Of a stretch of 64,000 nt of DNA, positions 48,247 to 61,610 are shown piece by piece (within the stretch, counting starts at the first letter, position 1; each line of letters begins with the position of its first letter). Made by a program: the position numbers and the translations under genes. This stretch comes from Artocarpus heterophyllus (lineage: Eukaryota > Streptophyta > Magnoliopsida > Rosales > Moraceae): NCBI GenBank assembly GCA_025403435.1, contig CM046335.1, forward strand, positions 12,058,776-12,122,775, in the 5' to 3' direction. The notes beneath the pieces were generated by a model. That model saw only the letters and a program-made list of their open reading frames with translations, was not told where the DNA came from and did not search any database.

Positions 48247-49072
48247 TAGGGCTGTACAAAAACTGCCCCGCACCCGCCAACCGCCCACGCCCGCGCCCAC
48301 CCATCTCAAAAAAAGCGGGTTTACGTTAGCAACCCACTGGTGAGTGGGTCCAATATATTCGGTGGGCGGGTTTGGTTTTAAGTTTTTGAGGGCGGGTTCA
48401 ACCCGCACTCGCCCGCCTATATATTTTTTTAAAAAAACTTATCATTTATTTCATTTTGTTCTTATTTTAGAGATGATTGAACAATCCAACACTTCAAGCA
48501 TGGGCTCGGCTGCCTCTTGACATATTAGAAACTGAAAATTCTCTTATTATTTTGTGAAGTGATCAAAATTCAAATCAAGTAAGTTAGTAGAAAAAGCCCT
48601 AAAAGAAAAAGAACACTTGACTTTGTTCATCATTTCATTTGTAGCATTCTATTATTTTCGAACCTAGTGAATAGGCTTTAATCTTTATGGACTCTTGATT
48701 TTATTCATCACTTTATATGTAGTTGATGTTTCTTGTTGCAGTGAATGATTATGTTTCTTAATTTATACTTTTGAATATGGTCACTGTCTTTAAGCATCAA
48801 ACTTGTTGGGAATGCTTTATGTAATATCATCTTATATTTTCTACAAATTTTCTTCACTTTCTAAAAAAAAGGTCCAAAAAATTACATTGGGTAATAGCAT
48901 AGGTCTAAACCGTCTCAACCCGCCCGCACCCGCCCGCAACCACCCAAAACCAAACCAAAACCGCCCGCCATGTGGTGGGCGGTTTGCGGTTTGGTTAATC
49001 GCCAACCCGTCATCCAAAAAAACTGCACCGCACCCTTCCAAAAACCATCAAACCGCCCGCCGTTCACCCCTA
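48247..49072 (-). mobile_element. Non-autonomous hAT element, copy 2, inverted
   Basis: 826 bp, flanked by CTAGGAGC (48239-48246) and CTATGAGC (49073-49080), an 8-bp duplication with one mismatch. The ends read TAGGGCTGTACAA and, from the other side, TAGGGGTGAACGG. It is the reverse-orientation relative of 46984-47808 along its whole length, and its short open frames are not genes. Confidence 0.87.
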
Positions 49073-49254
49073 CTATGAGCTTATTGAATTCTGAGTTGAG
49101 AATTATCATTGTAAGGTTGTAATATTTTCAAGGTTTTGACACATAAACACATTTGTATATTTTTACATGATTGTGTTATCTTACTAAATTATTATGATAT
49201 GTTTGCTTATGTTTAGTATATGATTCTTTATTGTAGATTAAAAATGTCTAAAAA

Positions 49255-50156
49255 ATGCTTTATCATTGATACTTGTCAACTGGTGAGAATTATAATGATT
49301 GGAAATAGAACCTGGATATCGTCCTATCCTTTGAGAAACGAAAATATGTTTTGACAATCCCTTGTCCTCCCGAGCCTACAGGAGACTCATCTAATGAGCA
49401 ATTCCAAGCGTATGACCGCTAAAAAGATGCTAATGATCAGGTCTGTTGCAATGTTATGGCCAGCATGAATAATGTGCTGCAGGCTCAACATCAAGATTAT
49501 GAGACTGCGAAGTAGATCTTGGATAATCTTGAGGACATGTTTGGAGGCCAAGCCATAACAAAGCGGCAAGGGGCGCTTCGAAAACTTCTTAACTACAGAC
49601 AGAGACCGAGGACATCTGTAAAGGAGTATATGATGTTGGTCATGGGTTACCTCGTTGAGGCTCAATCCAATGGAGCAGACATCGATGCTGAAACTCAAAT
49701 GACTATGGTCTTTGAGACTCTATCTAAGAATTTATTCTGTTTAGAGCTACATTTAATTTAAGCAATAGACGGGATATGACCTTGACAGCGCTGATGAAAT
49801 AGTTGTAGGAGTTTGAACTGCTGATCAGGGAGTCTCCTGCGAGTAGTGAGGCCAACATGGTAGCTGCTTCTAGTTCCAATTCTAACTTTGAGAATGGAAA
49901 GAAGCAACGGGCCAAGAATGGGAAGTCTTCTATTCCTGCTAACTGCAAGAGCAAGAAGAAGAAGAAGAAGAACCCAAAGAAGCTTAAGTGCTTCCTATGT
50001 GGAAAGATCAGGCATATTAAGAAGCATTGCAAGGACTTCCTTTCCAAAGGAGGTAGGTGTGATCTTCTATATTTAGAAACTTATTTGGTTGAGGAATCCA
50101 ATGACATTTGGATCATAGATTCTGATGCAACTAATCATGTTTGTGTTTCTCTATAG
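49255..50156 (+). pseudogene. Copia gag, zinc knuckle and protease, degenerate
   Basis: Gag-like sequence (GENYNDW, LSFEKRKYVLT, LDNLEDMFGG) is interrupted by in-frame stops at 49306, 49420, 49513 and 49759. A nucleocapsid knuckle CFLCGKIRHIKKHC follows at about 49990-50030. The protease start reads WIIDSDATNHVC, where the aspartic-protease triad DSG has become DSD. This part is dead. Confidence 0.88.
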
Positions 50157-50204
50157 GGATTCAAAGAAACGAAAAGTCTGCTTCATGAAGACTTTACACT
50201 TCGG

Positions 50205-51656
50205 ATGGGCGATGGATCCTTGGTCTCAGCGGAAGCAGTGAGAGACGTCCATCTTTACTTTGATAACTATAGGAATTTATTTTTGCAAGATTGTTTTTAT
50301 GTTCCTAAATTTAAAAGGAATTTAATTTCTGTATCTTGTTTATTTAAAGACTCTTACGTGGTATCTTTTAATGAAAAAATGATGATTCATAAAAACAAAT
50401 CTTTTATCTGTTCTGGATGGAAGCAAAATAATCTATATTTTATCAAGCCTCAGATGGACTTATTGCTTAATGCTGAGATGAATGATAATAACTCTAGAAG
50501 ACTTAAAACTGCTCACTCTAATAAGACTTATCTTTGGTATTTGCGCCTTGGTCACATTAACCTGAATAGGATTCAAAGGTTGGTAAGGGATGGACCTTTA
50601 AGTCACTTAAAGGTGGAATCTATACCTCAATGTGAATCTTGTTTGGAGGGTAAAATGACCAAAAGACCATACGGGTCTAAAGGCAATAGGGCCGAAGGGG
50701 TTCTAGAACTTGTGCATAGTGATGTTTGCAGACCGATGAACATCCGGGGACGAGAAGGGTATGAGTACTTCGTCACTTTTATTGATGATTACTCAAGGTA
50801 TGGGTATGTGTACCTGATGCACCACAAAAGCGAAACTTTTGACAAGTTTTGGGAGTTTTGAGCTAAAGTGGAAAAACAATTGGGTAGACCCATAAAGGCA
50901 CTTCGATCCGATCGAGGTGGAGAATACCTTTCTGATGAATTCTTGGGACACTTGTTAGAGAATGATATTTTATCCCATTTGATTGCGTCGGGCACTCCGC
51001 AGCAGAATGGCGTAGCAGAGAGAAGAAATAGGACTTTGTTGGACATGATTAAGTCTAAGATGAGTTATTCATCATTACCTTTATCCTTTTGGGGATATGC
51101 ACTAGAAACTGCATATTATCTTTTGAACAATGTGCCTTCAAAATCGGTCCCTAAAACTCTTCATGAGTTGTGGACAAGAAGGAAGACATCCTTAAACCAT
51201 ATTCGTATATGGGGATGTCCGGCTCATGTCCTGTTTAAGGATTTGAATAAGTTGGAAGCACGTTTAGAAGTTTATGTGTTTGTAGGATATCCAAAATGGA
51301 CTAAAGGGGGTTATTTTTATAGCCCAAAGGAAAATAAAGTCGTTGTTTCAACTAATGCAACTTTCCTTGAGGAGAGTTATATGGACGACTTTAAACCTCG
51401 AAGCAAAGTGGTGCTTGAGGAGTTAAGGAGTGATCTGATCACTCCGAAGGTTCCAAACGAAACCATTCCGATCAGTGTAGAAAAACCAAACGAACCTGAG
51501 CAACGACCTAAGGGGCTTCGGCGTAGTGGGAGGATCGGGTGTCAACCTGAGAGATATATGTTCATTGGAGAGGTCTTCTTGGCTGAACCGAATGAACATG
51601 ACAGGGATCCTTATACTTATGCAGAAGCTATGGAGGATGTTGATTCAAAACTCTAG
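50205..51656 (+). pseudogene. Copia integrase, degenerate
   Basis: A GAG-pre-integrase domain (LGHINLNRIQRL, CESCLEGKM) leads into the DDE core: HSDVCRPM, FVTFIDDYSRYGYVYLM, SDRGGEYLS and GTPQQNGVAERRNRTLLDM. The frame is broken by a TGA at 50859-50861 between the first two catalytic aspartates region and the Glu motif, and the second frame ends at 51654. Confidence 0.9.
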
Positions 51657-53165
51657 ACATAGGCCATGAACATAGAGATGAAGTCTATGGAGACTAATCA
51701 GGTCTGAAAGCTTGTGGATCTTCCCGAAGGTATAACACCCATAGGGTGTAAGTGGATCTATAAGAGGAAAAGAGGAGTGGATGGAAAGGTTGAAACCTTT
51801 AAGGCTAGACTGGTAGCTAAGGGTTATACGCAAAAGGAAGGAATCGATTACAAAGAAACCTTTTCGCCTGTAGCCATGCTTAAGTCCATCAAGATTCTCT
51901 TGTCCATAGCTGTCGCTCTCGACTTCGAGATTTGACAGATGGATGTCAAGACGGCTTTTCTGAATGGCTATCTTGATGAGTCCATTTATATAGAACAACC
52001 AGACGGGTTCAAGGTCACAGGTCAATAGGGTAAAGTTTGTAAGCTGTTAAAGTCAATTTATGGACTTAAGCAGGTTTCTCGTTCTTGGAACATAAGATTT
52101 GATCAAGTGATCAAGACTTATGGGTTCTCATAAAATGTGAATGAGCCATGTGTTTACAAACACATAAAGGACGGGAATGTGGTTTTTCTACTGCTTATGT
52201 AGATGACATTTTGCTAATTGGCAATGATGTTGGGGTGTTGTCATCGGTCAAATTATGGTTGACCAAGCAGTTTGACATGAGGGACTTGAGTGAGGCTAAT
52301 TTTGTTCTCGGTATCCAGATCTTTCGGGATAGGAAGAACAAGATGATAGCTTTGTCACAGGCTAGCTACATAGATAAAATTCCCAGGAGGTTTGCAATGC
52401 AAGATTCCAAGAAAGGTTGGCAACCATCTAGGTCTGGAATTATTCTTTCTAAGAAAGACTCTCCAAAGTCTTATGAAGAAAGAGAATACATGAAGAAGGT
52501 GCCTTATGCTTCAATAGTAGGTAGTCTCATGTATGCCATGCTTTGTACACGACTGGATATTAGCTATGCAGTCGGGATTGGTCGGGATTGTAAGTCGATT
52601 TCAGGTGGATCCAGGACCGAACCACTGGGTTGTGGTAAAGTATATTTTCAAGTACCTACGAAGGACTCAAGGGTATATGCTTGTATATTCGGGCGAGGAC
52701 CTGACTCCTCTAGGATATACTGATTCAGATTTTCAATCTTGTCTGGATTCTAGGAAATCAACTTCGGGTTTTGTGTTTACTCTAGGCGGCGATGCCATTA
52801 CTTGGAGAAGTGCTAAGCAAGATTGCACTTCAGATTCAACGATGGAGGCCGAGTATGTGGCAACTAGTGATGCTTCAAAAGAAGTAGTGTGGCTCCGCAA
52901 GTTCCTTGGGGATCTTGAGGTTGTTCCTGGCATGGATAAGGCGGTATCACTGTACTGTGATAACAGTGGGCGGTAGCTAATGCTAAGGAACCAAGATTTC
53001 ATAAGAACAGTAAACATATTGATCGGAAGTATCATGTGATAAAGGACTTCGTTGAGGGCGGGCATGTCACGCTATGCAAGATTGCGTCAGAGGACAATTT
53101 AGCTGATCCATTTACGAAGAAACTTACTAGGAGAGTCTTCGAGAGGCATGTGGAAGCTATGGGGA
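51657..53165 (+). pseudogene. Copia reverse transcriptase and RNase H, degenerate
   Basis: RT landmarks are present: [44 protein letters not shown], and the catalytic YVDDILLIGND. RNase H follows (GYTDSDFQSCLDSRKSTSGF, DSTMEAEYVA, CDNSG). In-frame stops occur at about 51706, 51933, 52027 and 52130, plus a frameshift near 52560, so no functional polymerase can be made. Confidence 0.9.
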
Positions 53166-53208
53166 TGCGAGATTTGTCATATTTACTCACTTAGTGCAAG
53201 TGAGAGAT

Positions 53209-55224
53209 TGTTAGACATGTATGCCCTAGAGAGTAAAAATGTAATAAGTTTTTGGAGACATTTTTTATCAATAAAGAATTTATTCATTATTTATACCAAA
53301 TCTTGTCCTCTTTACTTTCATATTTGTTGAATGTATATTAAGCAAACAATAGTCTGAGACTGTCGGTCTAAACCTTAAGAATTGGGCATATGATGGACGG
53401 ATTATGCGAAAGACACGATTCTTAAGGTAATGGTCTAAATCATACGATCCGCAATCGAGGGAATAAAGTTGGACGCTTTATTCATGCAAAGATTGTTATG
53501 TTGTCTATATCCCTTTTGGAAGATGGTTTGTCTTGACCATCGAAGATGGACTCCGTGAATAGAAACATTGGCATGTTGTCATAGGTGACAATATGTTGGA
53601 TCGGGACATAAAGTGAATTGATTTGGATTAATAATTCTGTCTCATCAAATTGATTCACTTTAGACAATCATTTGTATTGTATCTTAATCTTGAGATGAAT
53701 AGTGGGTTCGTTGTCTTGACTTATGTCTTTTGATGTACCAAAGGGTGACACCCACATCTTAATAGTGGTATGCATGCTGGTACGTTGGAGGCATGACTCT
53801 TGATGGCGTAGACTTGTTATTCATAGATATGGAATCCATAGCTCCTCTTTAGGAGTGATGATATCCTCTTATATGCGTTATCCTGTAATTGAAAAACTAG
53901 AGCGCTCAACCATTTGGATACATAAGTGTAACCGAATGGTATACTATCTTTGGATAGTAAGTTTTCTGATGGTGAGATGATGGAACGTAATATAAAAATA
54001 ATCGGAAAGGTAAGACAGAACTTGTCCTTAAGTCGATTATGGATTATCATATGGGGATATGATACACTATGATATGTCATGGAGACTTTACTATACGGGC
54101 TTCGTAATTCTATGTAGTGCGAGAGTGCAGCTCCAAGCTTTTAGTGGAGTAGCTTTGGAGTTGATAATTATGAAATGTATATTTGGGATATTGGGTTTCA
54201 TGATTATCGAGAGCTTGAACTATATAGGTCTATTTGGTCCCCTTTGTTGGCTCACAAAATCCTGTAACGACACAGCGTGCTTTTTCAATAATTGGTGACT
54301 TATGTTGGATTTATCAGATTGGTTAAATTTGGAAGAATTAAATAATTCATGTCTGTTTATCGGTTGAATTAATTTTGTAATAAAATTAATTCAAAATAAA
54401 CTTGTTGAATTATTGGGATCGGATAGTTCTTTTCTGTTTATTGGTTGATTTAATTGGATAAATTAGATCAAGATAAACTTATAGAATTATTGTGAATTGA
54501 TTTATTTTCTTAGAGATTATCTTGATAAAGTTGTTTTGATCAGATAACTTCTCTATTGGGTTATTTGAATTAAAACTAAGACTTTATCTTATAGAATCTA
54601 GGGTGAAAAATAAAAGATTCGCGGAGATATTTACGCAGCAGTTCGGCCTACCGATCTACGTGTTCGGCCTGCCGATGGGGCCTGTTCGGCCTGCCAATTA
54701 GCGAGAGATAAGATTACACATTTTCACACGGATCTTATCAGATATTGATCCAAACTTAATTCTGTTTCGAGTTTTTGAGACCTAATCTGATAAAGACTGA
54801 CCCCGGGACCAATTGCTATATAAAGGGAGTAAGTCTCATGAGTTACTTAGATCAGTTGAGAGATTAAGAGTGATACTCTATTGGTGAGCATCTGAAAACT
54901 CCCTGAAAGCTTTTGTTCACGAATCACGAACACTTGCTTTAGGTTCTCTCGATTGGTTGGAAGGAGAGTCACCGGTGGAAGAGCGTACGTGTGAGCCCAC
55001 ACTCACTCCTATCGTAGATAGAGAATAGCAAAGAAGACCAGTTGGTTAAGGCTCTTCTGGAACGTTACTTTTCTTCACGGATTGCGGAGGTTCTTCGGCA
55101 CACAAAGGTTAGTAAGATCTGTTTAATTTATACATAGAGTATGTCAAACTTGTGTTTTAAAAAATACTATGATCTTAAAATTTTTAAAATTCCCGCTGCG
55201 CACCTCACACTGTTTTTTCCAACA
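53209..55224 (+). repeat. 3' LTR of the copia element
   Basis: 2016 bp, TGTTAGACATG to TTTTTTCCAACA, with intact TG/CA ends and followed by the target duplication TCTAG (55225-55229). TATA motif TATATAAAGG at 54817-54826. The 21-bp repeat is reduced to three units at 54642-54705. Confidence 0.92.
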
Positions 55225-57376
55225 TCTAGATGGTGGCTTTGGGTGGAAAAGACAGTGTTTTGGTTATGGCTTAGGGCTAGTGAGTTACTACACGCTCGTG
55301 AGGCGGTCGAGCGCTCATAGACAAAAAACCATTTTCGTAGAGCGACTTAGAGAAGAATCCCTATGTTTTTCTAAAAAGACAAATGTCAGTTTCTTGGGAA
55401 ATTGTAAAACAGTTCCGCACCGACTCCCTTCTTACCTCTATCCTATCTTGTTATAGCCTATTCCCCAAAACTGCTTGCCTCTAACTATAAGAGGTGGATT
55501 TGGAACTGCTACAGTATAAAATTTTTACATACTATAGTATAAAACAAAGTAAAGTACAGTATAAAGCTCTCATACACGCTATAGTAAAATTGTTCTAACT
55601 TTTAGTTTTAACTGCGCTACTAAACACACTTGGAAAAAGAGAGGAAGAAAGCCTTTAAACTTTGTATTTTATAATTAGAATTTTAACATATTTACGAAAA
55701 ATGCCACACAAAAACCCAGTGGATTAAACTTTATCACACCTTAAAAAAGTCTTGCATTTACTATCATATTGTTTAAACAAAATTATTTTGTTAGATAATT
55801 ATATCCTCTTAATCAACAAACATTTCAACAAAAATAAAAATTATAGAGCTTAATTGACATGAATCATAAAGTTTAAAAGCATATTTTGTTTTTTAAATAT
55901 ATTATCCAACATGATTATGGTATTTTTAATAAATATTTTTTTTGTGGTATAAATCACTCCGAGGCTAAAATTTGTGGCATTCTTGTTTCCTAGAATTTAC
56001 CACACCTGTCAGAAGTTTATGATATGATGTTGTTGAAAGTGCACGGCCCAGTGTCATGCAGAAAGTGGGAGCTCTTTCATACGCGTTTGGGAAGAGGCCT
56101 TTTACTGAAAGAGAGATTGGAAATGGTCGATGAAGTTTCAGCTTGGCCCATACTCATACTTAATGCGGCTCTTGAAAGACGTATTTTTAAATGGAATATT
56201 TTTTTTATTCCTTAAAAAAAATACTTTTTATAAACACCACATATGTTTAAATATGACATTTAAACATGTAATATAAGTAATAGTATGGTATAATTTTTTT
56301 AGTATGACATAAACAAATAAGTGTGTCATACCATGTAATTTTATCAAAAAGCATTATTTGAAGAAGGCTTTTCTACTCATATAGCAAAATTTTGGTGATA
56401 AAGTTAAAATACAAGAAAATTTATAGAATATTTCAAGAATATGGAAGGTACAATTAAAATAATTACTATATAAATTATATAATATAAATCATAATATCAT
56501 TGTGATAATTATTATGTAATTTTTGCTATTTTAAAAATGTTATAAATATTTTTTAAAATTTCAAACTCCATAGAAAAAAATTTGTGTAGTATACTTTTTT
56601 AAAATAAAAAAAAAAAAACTCTAACAAAAACTTTACTTTTGGATTTATGTGATTAATACGTTTCAATTTTGTGTTGTACAAATTGACTAGTTAGAGGTAA
56701 AGGAAGCATAGTATAAATCTCAACCATAAATATATATATGACACAAATTCAAAGACATAAAATTGTGACGTTTCACCTAATTTTCTCTCTAGGAAATTTG
56801 AAAAATGTGTAGCCGACTATCTTTTTTTCTCTTGAGCACAAAGTGAAATTTTTTTTTTAAAATTTTTGAATCCTTAACTCAGCTCCTTCTCTGTGTTATT
56901 CTCTTATAGATCAAAGTTATTATGTACCTTTCAATGCATAACGCGAGAAATAGCGACCAAAAAGTAATTATAAAAATAGTATAAATTTTAGTGGTCATTT
57001 CTTCAACTTTCCCCTAATACTTTTCCAACGTGAAAACTGCTTACTCGATCCAAAATCAAAATTGACTTTCATGGAGTTATTTCACCGATTAAATAGTTCT
57101 TGGAAACAATCTCAGATTTTTTTTCAATGCAACCTATTATAAAACGTGATTGACTACTAATTGCTTCTTATGTCTTCCCAACCCTCAAAAAAAGATGGAA
57201 AAGGAAGGAAAGAAAAAGTCATACACATCACCCCCTAAGTCAGCAAAAATAAATTAGCAAAAAAAATAACTTAACAATAAGTATCTATTTTTAATTTTTT
57301 TAAATAATTTTTATAAGATTTAATGGTTTAACAACATGCGAAAATATTCGCTCAAGGACCCAACCCAACTTATAAA

Positions 57377-57520
57377 GTGTTTGGAAGGGTGGTGGAAACC
57401 ACTTTACTGTAGCATGTGAGAGTTTTATATTGTAACATATTTTTTTATTGTTACTGTAGCATATGAGAGCTTTACACTGTTCATAATTGAGATTGTGGTA
57501 GAAATTAAGGGTATGTTTGG
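57377..57520. repeat. MITE-like repeat, family C, inverted copy
   Basis: The reverse complement aligns with 18954-19125: AAACACTTTAT end, GGTGGTGGAAACCAC near one end, and two GTAGCATNTGAGAG(C/T)TTTA units in the interior. Confidence 0.6.
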
Positions 57521-57890
57521 TTGAATATTCAAATCAAGGTTCGAATCATTTTGCTACAGTATTTTCTCTCATAAAAATTTAAATCTTTATTCAAATATTT
57601 TACTCAAATACTCGAACCAAACGAACCCTAAATGGTTCCCATCACTGTTAAAGTAGTAGTACAGAGACCATAATTAAATCCATCTACCCCAACCGTCCTG
57701 ATGGAGTGTCAAATAGTTGAATTGTACCATTTCCCTCAATCACCAGGAGTCACTGTCTTCAATATTTGGCCACAAGACAGCCAACATTGCACCGCATGAG
57801 GGACGGTTTTTTCATAGCACATTTCTTGTCGAACTCAATTATGTAAATAAACATATGCCAAAATCTACAAATGTTTAGGCTGAAAAAATT

Positions 57891-58042
57891 GGTCCCATTT
57901 GGTATTATTTTAAAAATTTTGAGAAATATTTTTTATGTTTTTTATGTAAAAATTTTAAAAACACTCACAGTATAATTTTTTAAAAATTCTCATTTTTTCA
58001 AAATAAAATTATTTCACATATTTTAAAAGCACTATCAAACGG
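57891..58042. repeat. MITE-like repeat, family A, copy 3
   Basis: Starts GGTCCCATTTGGTATTA and ends CACTATCAAACGG. Collinear with 2641-2787 and 4583-4737. Confidence 0.5.
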
Positions 58043-61000
58043 TAAGTTGCCTTCCATATAATTTATTTGACGAAGTATGTTATTTGTGCTCTCTTTTTAT
58101 TGTTGACATTTGGCATTTTGTATGAATTTGCAGGCTTTTGAGAGAGCATGCTCATTAATATGGCTCTTCTAATAAAATGATCATTTTATATAGCTGGCCA
58201 AAGCATCTTTTCACCTCACAATCTGCAGATTAATCTGTAGAGTAAATGTATACAATAAAATAAAGAAAGTACATGAACCTTAATTTGATCTTATATTATT
58301 TTGTATCAAAAGATGTCAGGAGAAGAAAATCTTATAACAAAGTTCCACCAAACAAAACTATAAATATAGGGCTATAAAATATCGATCTTTTCAGTTTGGC
58401 AAATTTTGAATTTCAAAATGCATTTTCATTCTTTAAAGTTAATTAGAATTTTACACTAGAGTCAAGTAAAGACTTTGTTTTGAATGGTCTGACCCATATT
58501 TTGTAATATCAATTTTGTAGACTTTGTTATCTTGATGAATCTTTCACCAGATTTAAATTTAAAGTTCAGAAACATACATTACCAATACAAAATACTATTC
58601 CTAGTAAAGCTCGTAAGTTAAAGTTGCCGTACAAATAGAAGCGATACATCTTTGGGATATAAGGGAACACAAAGAAATAAAGATCTAGAGGGGGAAAAAG
58701 GCCCACATAATGGTCCAAACCAGCATTAATTTTCCTTCTTGACAAAACCCAATGCAACTGGCATCAAGAAGAAATAAGTGCAACTAGCAGAACCTAGCAA
58801 ATGCATGGTATTATATGCCGAGTTGCAAATCATATATATAGAAAGTTGCAAATCACATTGATGTGGTTGGACAGAGGACAGAGACATAGCATGCCAATTG
58901 GGCACACAAACGATGAGGCCATAGGATTGGTCTTAAGGCTCTCTTTCATGTTAAAAGGCTGATAGGGTGTTTGGCAAAGCAGTTGGAACTGAAAATATTG
59001 GTTTCAAAAATTTAACATGTAAAAGTTTTATACTGTAGCAAGTAATTACTGAAAGCTTTATCTTGTTTGTTTTTGAAATCGACATGCTATACATAGGCTA
59101 AAAAGAGAGGTGATATTTGTTGGGTTGGCGGTGCTTGTGAAAGGGGTTGTTAATGCTGGTTTGTCTCTTGTATTGGCATCTTCTTTCCGTTTTACTGATG
59201 GAGAGTAGTTAGTCCTTTTGTCTCAAATGGTCAGACCCCAGCTGAGCTCCAACACTTTCTTACTTCATTTCTATTAGAGAAGGCTATTACTATTTGCTAC
59301 CACAAACTGCAGGCACCCCTCCAGCTTGAGGGTGGGGGGTCCATTTCCTGTCCTGAGCCCAGATTTCACATGTACACCAACAAATATTTGAATGACATAC
59401 AGAGATACACTATTTTTTTTATGCATACATATTATATATATACACTTTTTCTTTTCCATGTATGCTAAAGCTACAATATATGTATACTTTGTTCATATAT
59501 ATATGCTGTTCCTGCAGTGCAGGAAACATTATGAAGGAAACTAGGTCCCACCCTCTCAAACTTACAGCCTGTATGCTGGCCCGCTCTTGACTATAATTGT
59601 TTATAGGAATTTTATTTTCTTCATGTTTTTTAAAAAGAAAAGGTATAAATAGGGTTGCATTTTAATAAATAAGAAACTTACGTTGTCTCTTTATATGAAG
59701 AAGAGAGAATAATTTTGGAAAAAAAAAAATTGATGGGACACTATTTTTTTTTTTTGAAGGGGTGGGACTAATGGTTAAATCTCCATCAATTTTTATAAAT
59801 TATGATTTTTTTTAATCTAATATGATTTTGATATAAATTTACGATTCAAAATTTTGTCTTATAGCAGGTAGGTTTTTCTTTACCTGAGACATTGTTTTGT
59901 CTGATCGTGCTAGAGCAAGGTTTTTTTAGTCATTTGATTAATTTTAAGAGTCTATATTTATGAATGTTCATATCAAAAATAGCATATTATAACATAGAAG
60001 TGCTCACTCTTATAGATTATACGATTAAAATTTAATTGAATTGACAAGAAAATGCTTGCTTTATAAGGAAGGCAAAACAACGTGCTCGTTAGATTTTCTA
60101 ATAATGTTATAATTTTTTTTTTTTTGTGAATTTGAATTCCACTCGATATAATTTATAAAGCGAAATCTCGTGGTATAATTCCAAAAGGCCAAAAAATATA
60201 TATATATTGATGATGAATACTTTTGAAGGATCAATTTTTATTCGCATATTGCTTAATTAATTGGTTATGGAGTATAATTTTCATATATGATGTTTAAAGA
60301 CGTGTAGGACACACTAGAACCTTTGCTCAAAAAGCCTAATTAGTCATAATTTTACTGGCAACATGTAATATTATGATGTCAAAATAATGCCTAATGGCAT
60401 TTAGATTGTTCGAGTTGCCGATTCAAATTGAAAAATGTTGTGGTAATTTAAATTTTATAAGAAAAAATACAATAAAACCGATTCAGATTAAAATTTTACT
60501 GCCTTAAACTAATGAACTAAACATCACTTTAGGGATGATGACTTTTAGTTATCACTTATGCTTTTGTCCTATTTTTGCAGTTTTATCTGCATGACGAGGA
60601 AAAATGAAAAGGAGTAGAAGATATAAGCGGGAAGTTCATGAAGAAAATGGAAGAGATACCGCAAGTGGAAGTTGAAAAGCCAGAAGTACCGCATTGGAAA
60701 GATTTTGGAGTCTATTTTACAGGGCTTTTGCTTTTCATTATTAGAAGAATATAAACAAAAATTATGGCTATTCAATCGGTATTTGAAACCTCATTTTTTT
60801 AACAAGCTTAATAGGTTGAAATGATTTTGCAATTTTCTGATAAAAAATAAAAATATTAGAATAAAAGCACCGTCCTACTACAAGACCAATACAAGTTTTA
60901 AAGTCTTTTCAAAAGAGTTTTCTTAGAAGCTATAAATAGTTTGGACTAAAATCTCTTCTAACAGATTATAGAGATTGAGGATTCACTGTAATTTTTCATA

Positions 61001-61610
61001 GCAACTTATTCTTTTCTTTTCTTCTCTTTTTTTCTCATTTTCTTTCTGCTTCAACAATTTTCTCCACATTTTCTTTATCAGAGTATTCGCAGGAGTAGAG
61101 AGGCGTCTACATCACGATGTTAAATATGTCCAAAGGTTAAAAAAAGAATAAAAAAAGAACCAATTAATAATTATTTCTAACAAAAGACGTGAAGATAAAA
61201 GAGAAAATCTGATGTTAACATCACGAAAGAAAAAAAGTTGCACAGGACAAAGCACCTGATGAAAGACTTAAAATTATTTGTTATGTTCTACAAATTCATG
61301 CCACGTGTTCCTGGTGGATTTTACAGCGTAAAACCATCTATAATTCTCCGGTGTGTTTTTCTTATTCAGTTTCACTTGCACATTCATGGTCCCTTGATGC
61401 ATTTGTAGTCCAGCATTTATATTCCATATGAGTAAGGGGTTGTAAGTTCCTTCGTCCGAATTACAGGTTAAAAATTTCAGTCACGTTAAACCCTACTTGA
61501 AAGTAATAAACATTTCTCTTTATATATAAAAAAATAAAACTTTCAACACAAAAGGAAAAAAATGTTTTTTTTTTCTTTTTATTGTTCACCCGTCGTCATA
61601 GAGTGGTTGA

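Larger units (their letters stand above)
35705..55224 (+). mobile_element. Copia-type LTR retrotransposon with nested insertions
   Basis: LTRs at 35705-37739 and 53209-55224 flank the element. The target duplication TCTAG is at 35700-35704 and 55225-55229. A Met-tRNA-like primer site TTGGTATCAGGGC begins at 37741, and a purine tract GTGCAAGTGAGAGA precedes the 3' LTR. Removing three insertions (38344-46542, 46984-47808, 48247-49072) and their target duplications leaves an element of about 9.6 kb. The order gag, protease, integrase, RT, RNase H is diagnostic of Ty1/copia. The coding region has many in-frame stops, and the LTRs differ by roughly 4-5% over the first ~550 bp by eye, so this is an old inactive copy. 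Confidence 0.92.

Noticed and set aside
48166..49109. Several 60-90 codon frames rich in Pro, Arg and Gly
   Set aside because: They arise from the GC-rich subterminal repeats of the hAT element.
56024..56215. 63-codon frame with more balanced base composition
   Set aside because: No domain recognised and no flanking exons; may be a decayed fragment, but that cannot be supported.
59310..59345. Short inverted repeat CCCTC...GAGGG, considered as a miRNA precursor
   Set aside because: The stem is only about five pairs and no known miRNA sequence is present.
60590..61090. TATAAATAG plus CT-rich tract, considered as a gene or LTR promoter
   Set aside because: No ORF or matching LTR follows; left as a note in the intergenic entry.
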